The notes under the pieces: generated by a model | The model's input: only the letters and a program-made list of their open reading frames with translations | Told to the model about the DNA's origin: nothing | The model's database searches: none | DNA from: Massilia sp. UBA2604 | Lineage (GTDB): Bacteria > Pseudomonadota > Gammaproteobacteria > Burkholderiales > Burkholderiaceae_D | DNA length: 27,705 nucleotides | Direction of reading: 5' to 3' | Assembly: GCA_002339265.1 (NCBI GenBank) | Contig: DDKG01000021.1 | Coordinates: forward strand, 1 to 27,705 | In this document: positions 24,510 through 27,705 of the stretch, piece by piece | Layout of the letters: each line of letters opens with the position of its first letter | Position numbering within the stretch: position 1 is the stretch's first letter | Translations under genes and position numbers: made by a program

Positions 24510-25490
24510 TGCAAAGTAAATTACGAAAAATTATAATTAATTTGCAGAATTTGCATATTTATGTCGCGAAAATTCAACAAATACGAATAAATCACAAATA
24601 ATTTCTGGTTCGCAATCTCCTTTGCCCGATACTTGCGCTGCATGGCGACTGGCCCATGCTCCTCACATATCGATCATGAGCACTTTCAGCACCTACGATT
24701 CCACCGTCAACTCGTTCTACCTGGCCTTCTACGGCCGCCCGGCCGACCCGGCTGGCCTGAAATTCTGGTCCCAGCAGCTCGCCGACAATAATGGCGAACT
24801 CGGCGCGATCACCCAGGCCTTCGCCACCTCGGAAGAAGCGCAAGTGCGCTTCGGCACCGACAGCGTCAACGACCGCATCGCCGAAATCTACCAGCAACTC
24901 TTCAACCATACGCCGGACGCCGCGGGTCTGGCCTATTGGACCGGCGTGATCGAGCAGGGCCATGCTTCGATGGCCGATGTCGCCGTCGCCATCCTGGGTG
25001 GCGCCAAGGATAGCGATGCGACCCTGTCGCAGCTGCGCCAACAGGCAGCCGACGCGTTCACCGCGCAAGTCGAAGCGTCCGGCAGCCAGTATGACGGCTA
25101 TGCATCGATCGAAGCAGCCCGCATCCTGGTGCGCGCCGTGACCCCGGACGCCACCGCCGCCGACCTCGACGTGCTGGTAAAAGCCGCCGTCTCGTTCGCC
25201 GACACCGCCACCAAAACCCCGCAAGTGGTCGAGGCGATCGCCGTCAACACCACCCTGCTGGCGCTGTTCGACACCGCGCGCGGCACGAAGGAGCCGGTGG
25301 CGCTGGCCAAGGCCCTGGCCGATACCGCCAAGGCGGCCGCCGGCGATCCGGTGACGCTGGAGTCGCTGCTGCGTGGCGGCGGCATGGACAAGGTGCTCAA
25401 AGTGATGCCGGCCAAGGCGACGCTGGTCGACGTGGTCGATGCGCTGGCCAAGGGTGGCCTGCCGGCCGCGGTCGAAGTCGTGTACCCAAC
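24507..25490 (+). repeat. Segmental duplication, copy 2 (leader plus constant N-terminal coding region)
   Basis: This matches 16462-17450 from TGATG at 24507, through the whole AT-rich leader with small indels near its 5' end, to codon ~272. By eye the two encoded N-termini differ at roughly 15 positions. The left boundary coincides with the stop of the methyltransferase remnant. Confidence 0.88.
24640..24659 (+). promoter_or_regulatory. Leader hairpin before DUF4214 gene C
   Basis: The stem GCATGG/CCATGC (24640-24645 with 24654-24659) with an 8-base loop is identical to that before gene A and ends 16 bases before ATG 24676. No Shine-Dalgarno is visible. Confidence 0.5.
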
Positions 25491-27411
25491 CGCTCCGACC
25501 GCACCGGGCGGGATCGTCAAGCCAGCTCCGCTCGAGCCGATCACCTTCCAGTTCCTGGGTGTGCAACAGGGTGACGGCGACACCAGCACCGATAACGTCA
25601 CCAGCGTCGCGAAGACGCCGGTCATCTATGTCTATGAGGGTCGCGAACTGACCCGTGACGAGCACTTCCAGTACCGCCTCAACGGCGGCGAGTGGACCGA
25701 TGCCAATCTCAAGACTGGGGCCGAGAAGGGCTATAACATGATCGCGATCACCGAGGTGGACCTGAGCAAGGGTACGCCGGTGAAAGCCGGTGAGCACGCC
25801 GATCGCAGCACCATCCTGGAGCTGCGCGCCATCGACGCCAATGGCAAGACGACCGCCATCAGCACTGCGCAAGAACTGGTCTACGACAACTACGTGGCGG
25901 CGCCGATGCTGGCACTCGAGAAGGACACGGCCAGCAAGTTCATCGGCTCCAGCGACGACAAGGTGACGTCGGTCGGCGTCATCGAGGTGACCGGTGTCGA
26001 CGCTGGTGACAAGATCGAGTACATGGCCGTCGCCAAGCAGGCGCCGTCGGCGTTCCCGATGGTCGAGAACGACTCGGACCTGGACGATAACGATAGCGGC
26101 AACGATAACGGCAACGTGGATGCCGACGCCGACAAATGGAGCCCGACGGCGCCGGAGCTGGTCGAAGGCGAGAACACGGTGCGCGTGCGCGTAACCGACA
26201 AGGCCGGTAATACCAACGAAAACTCGATCACCTTCACCTATGACAGCAAGGCGCCCGAAGCGCCGACCGTGACGCTGGCGAAGGACACCGGTGTCGCGGG
26301 CGACCGCACCACCAGCGACGCCACGCTGAAAATCGGCAACCTTGAGAAGACGCTCACGGGCGCCTGGCAATACAGCCAGAATGGCGGCGCAACCTGGCTG
26401 TTCGGCGACTTTACCGACGGGACCGGCACTGCCGAATTCGTCCTGCCGTCGCAAGCCGATGGCCAGAAGGAGATCCTGGTGCGCCAGGTCGACCTGGCCG
26501 GCAACGTCAGTGTCGACTCGGTCAAGCTATCGTTCACGCTGGATACGACCGCACCGGTCGAAGTGACACCGTCCTTCACCTTCAAGCCGCTTGACGCGGG
26601 CATGGAGATCAGCTCGACGGTTGCCGGCAAGCTCTGGGTGTCGGGCCCTTATGGCGACTTCGACCTCGTGACGACCGACGCCAGCAAGAGTGCGATCGTC
26701 GGCACCACGCTGATCGGCGTACAGAAGGAAATGTCGATGGGTATGCTGCTCCTGACGCCGGACGACGGACGGACCATCGTCGCCAGCAATGCCAGCAACT
26801 CGACGTATGTATCGTTCGGCAGTAATGGTCGTGACGATCTGGCGGGACAGTACCTGTGGGGCTACGACGGCAACGATGAGCTCAGCGGTACCAGCATGGA
26901 TGACCTGCTCAGCGGCGGCGCTGGCGACGACCTCATTCACGCCAAAGGCGGCAACGACCGCGTCATCGGCGGCAAGGGCGCCGACACGATCGTACTCGGC
27001 AACGACAAGGCCGTCGACACGATCGTGATCAATGCGGGCGATACCGCGACAGGGCCGTTCTTCGGTGGCAGCATTGCTGGCATGGACCGGATCCAGGGCG
27101 CCGATATCGGCGACATCCTGGAATTGGGCCAAGTCTTCACCAACACGCCGTCGGTCTACTCGACCTACCTGATGGGTGAAAGCGCCAACCAGGTGGCGAT
27201 TGTGCGCGGCACCGATGTCGAGGGCACGTTCAGCGCTGACGAATTCGGCGACGTCTACCTGCTCCAGTGGGCGGATGGCAAGGATGTGAACAGTGTCGTG
27301 CTGTATGAGTACGGCGACGGCATCCCGGCGCTGGAATTCGACGTTGCTGGCGGCACGATGACGCTGGCCCTCGTTGGCATTCCGTCGAACGACGGCGAAG
27401 CCGTTGGTTGA
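24676..27411 (+). CDS. Large DUF4214 surface protein C with Ig-like and RTX-like repeats (type I secretion substrate)
   Basis: The 911-residue protein is called from ATG 24676 by paralog alignment. The constant DUF4214 region (~1-272) is nearly identical to protein A (FYLAFYGRPADPAGLKFW, IYQQLFNHTPDAAGLAYW). After a short Pro-rich joint come a beta-rich region (~285-400) and Ig-like repeats with VRVRVTDKAGN (~502-512) and ILVRQVDLAGN (~600-612). An Asp/Asn-rich acidic insert (~461-489) sits inside the first of these. RTX-like calcium-binding repeats follow (YDGNDELSG, SGGAGDDLIHAKGGNDRV, IGGKGADTIVL, ~729-772), then a C-terminal domain with DRIQGADIGDILEL and a hydrophobic beta end (TMTLALVGI). 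RTX repeats and lack of a Sec signal fit export by a PrtD-type system such as the one at 8.0-12.5 kb. Calcium-triggered folding outside the cell is expected from the RTX family. Confidence 0.87.
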   Translation: MSTFSTYDSTVNSFYLAFYGRPADPAGLKFWSQQLADNNGELGAITQAFATSEEAQVRFGTDSVNDRIAEIYQQLFNHTPDAAGLAYWTGVIEQGHASMADVAVAILGGAKDSDATLSQLRQQAADAFTAQVEASGSQYDGYASIEAARILVRAVTPDATAADLDVLVKAAVSFADTATKTPQVVEAIAVNTTLLALFDTARGTKEPVALAKALADTAKAAAGDPVTLESLLRGGGMDKVLKVMPAKATLVDVVDALAKGGLPAAVEVVYPTAPTAPGGIVKPAPLEPITFQFLGVQQGDGDTSTDNVTSVAKTPVIYVYEGRELTRDEHFQYRLNGGEWTDANLKTGAEKGYNMIAITEVDLSKGTPVKAGEHADRSTILELRAIDANGKTTAISTAQELVYDNYVAAPMLALEKDTASKFIGSSDDKVTSVGVIEVTGVDAGDKIEYMAVAKQAPSAFPMVENDSDLDDNDSGNDNGNVDADADKWSPTAPELVEGENTVRVRVTDKAGNTNENSITFTYDSKAPEAPTVTLAKDTGVAGDRTTSDATLKIGNLEKTLTGAWQYSQNGGATWLFGDFTDGTGTAEFVLPSQADGQKEILVRQVDLAGNVSVDSVKLSFTLDTTAPVEVTPSFTFKPLDAGMEISSTVAGKLWVSGPYGDFDLVTTDASKSAIVGTTLIGVQKEMSMGMLLLTPDDGRTIVASNASNSTYVSFGSNGRDDLAGQYLWGYDGNDELSGTSMDDLLSGGAGDDLIHAKGGNDRVIGGKGADTIVLGNDKAVDTIVINAGDTATGPFFGGSIAGMDRIQGADIGDILELGQVFTNTPSVYSTYLMGESANQVAIVRGTDVEGTFSADEFGDVYLLQWADGKDVNSVVLYEYGDGIPALEFDVAGGTMTLALVGIPSNDGEAVG
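26860..26991 (+). repeat. RTX-like nonapeptide repeats in protein C
   Basis: About four GGxGxDxUx-like units in tandem (YDGNDELSG, GGAGDDLIHA, GGNDRVIGG, KGADTIVLG) should form a short calcium-binding beta-roll. Confidence 0.8.
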
Positions 27412-27451
27412 TGTAGGTAAAAGCAGGCACGCACTGCTTGCGTGACTGAGC

Positions 27452-27481
27452 GGGGCGGAAAGGAGCAATCCTTTCCGCCCC
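27452..27481 (+). terminator. Terminator-like hairpin after DUF4214 gene C
   Basis: A perfect 13-bp stem GGGGCGGAAAGGA/TCCTTTCCGCCCC (27452-27464 with 27469-27481) with a GCAA tetraloop is followed by a broken T-rich stretch. A smaller hairpin (AAGCAG/CTGCTT, 27421-27439) precedes it. Confidence 0.75.
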
Positions 27482-27665
27482 CTGTTATTTGGTGCTCGTC
27501 AACGCGCACGAGCTGGCATTGATCGGCATCTGCTACGACGGTGCGCCGCAGGCTGCGCAGTCGACGCTGGCATGACGTCGGCTGGCGCCGGCCTGCTTGG
27601 CAAAATCGCCACAAGGCGTCAAGCCCGGCATGCCGCGCCGGTCCGGCACGCGGTAAAATACCCGG

Positions 27666-27705
27666 ATGACTTCCCCGACTTTCTCCCACCTGCGCGTCCA
27701 CTCCG
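27666..27705 (+). CDS. dnaE: Probable start of DNA polymerase III alpha subunit (partial, cut by window edge)
   Basis: Only 13 codons are visible: MTSPTFSHLRVHS. The F-x-HLR-x-HS pattern right after a short N-terminus is the opening of the PHP domain of DnaE, which normally continues with a [DE]YS-x-x-DG motif outside the window. The upstream 90 bp hold no other gene. This would be the housekeeping gene flanking the surface-protein cluster on the right. Confidence 0.6.
   Translation, partial: MTSPTFSHLRVHS

Noticed and set aside
16384..27420. CRISPR array or transposon as the cause of the repeats in the right half
   Set aside because: The repeats are long coding duplications and protein modules. 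No short regularly spaced repeats, transposase genes or terminal inverted repeats were seen.
27489..27575. Short plus-strand frame (29 codons, includes NAHELALIGICYDG) between gene C and the presumed dnaE
   Set aside because: It looks protein-like and may be the tail of a lost gene, but it is too short and has no start signal or recognisable family.

Overview
The window reads as a GC-rich betaproteobacterial chromosome segment. The best guess is Oxalobacteraceae (Massilia, Duganella or Janthinobacterium-like), judging from codon use, a PEP-CTERM protein, a long-form trhO and what looks like the start of dnaE at the right edge. This placement is an inference, because no rRNA or tRNA is present. 

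Left part (1-5.6 kb): a minus-strand operon encodes a CHASE2 adenylate cyclase, a TPR plus beta-barrel protein, a VanZ-like membrane protein and a cyclic-nucleotide-binding protein cut by the window edge. A FecR-domain protein is transcribed divergently from it. 

Middle part (5.9-13.3 kb): a highly expressed-looking DUF4214 protein, probably an S-layer-like type I substrate, is followed by a complete type I secretion system (ABC transporter, membrane fusion protein, TolC-like channel) and a small stand-alone DUF4214 protein. Perfect TGTGA-N6-TCACA sites (CRP-type) lie before the FecR gene, the DUF4214 S-layer-like gene and the ABC transporter gene. They suggest that cAMP made by the neighbouring cyclase controls surface-protein synthesis and export. 

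Then (13.3-16.4 kb) come trhO (minus), a membrane acyltransferase, and a PEP-CTERM protein behind a strong sigma-54 promoter match and a perfect FNR-type palindrome. 

Right part (16.4-27.4 kb): three large paralogous DUF4214 proteins of 944, 931 and 911 aa share a nearly constant N-terminal ~272 residues and carry divergent Ig-like/RTX-like tails. The first is followed by its own terminator and then by a 5'-truncated ORF resembling the C-terminal half of a family member (an orphan tip). A decayed methyltransferase gene sits between the second and third. The first and third also share a ~170 bp upstream leader, so they are a segmental duplication. In all three genes the start has no visible Shine-Dalgarno and is preceded by a conserved hairpin. 

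The likely shared job of the locus is building a variable proteinaceous cell surface: constant DUF4214 N-terminus, changeable C-terminal tip, one dedicated type I exporter and a cAMP-linked regulatory circuit.
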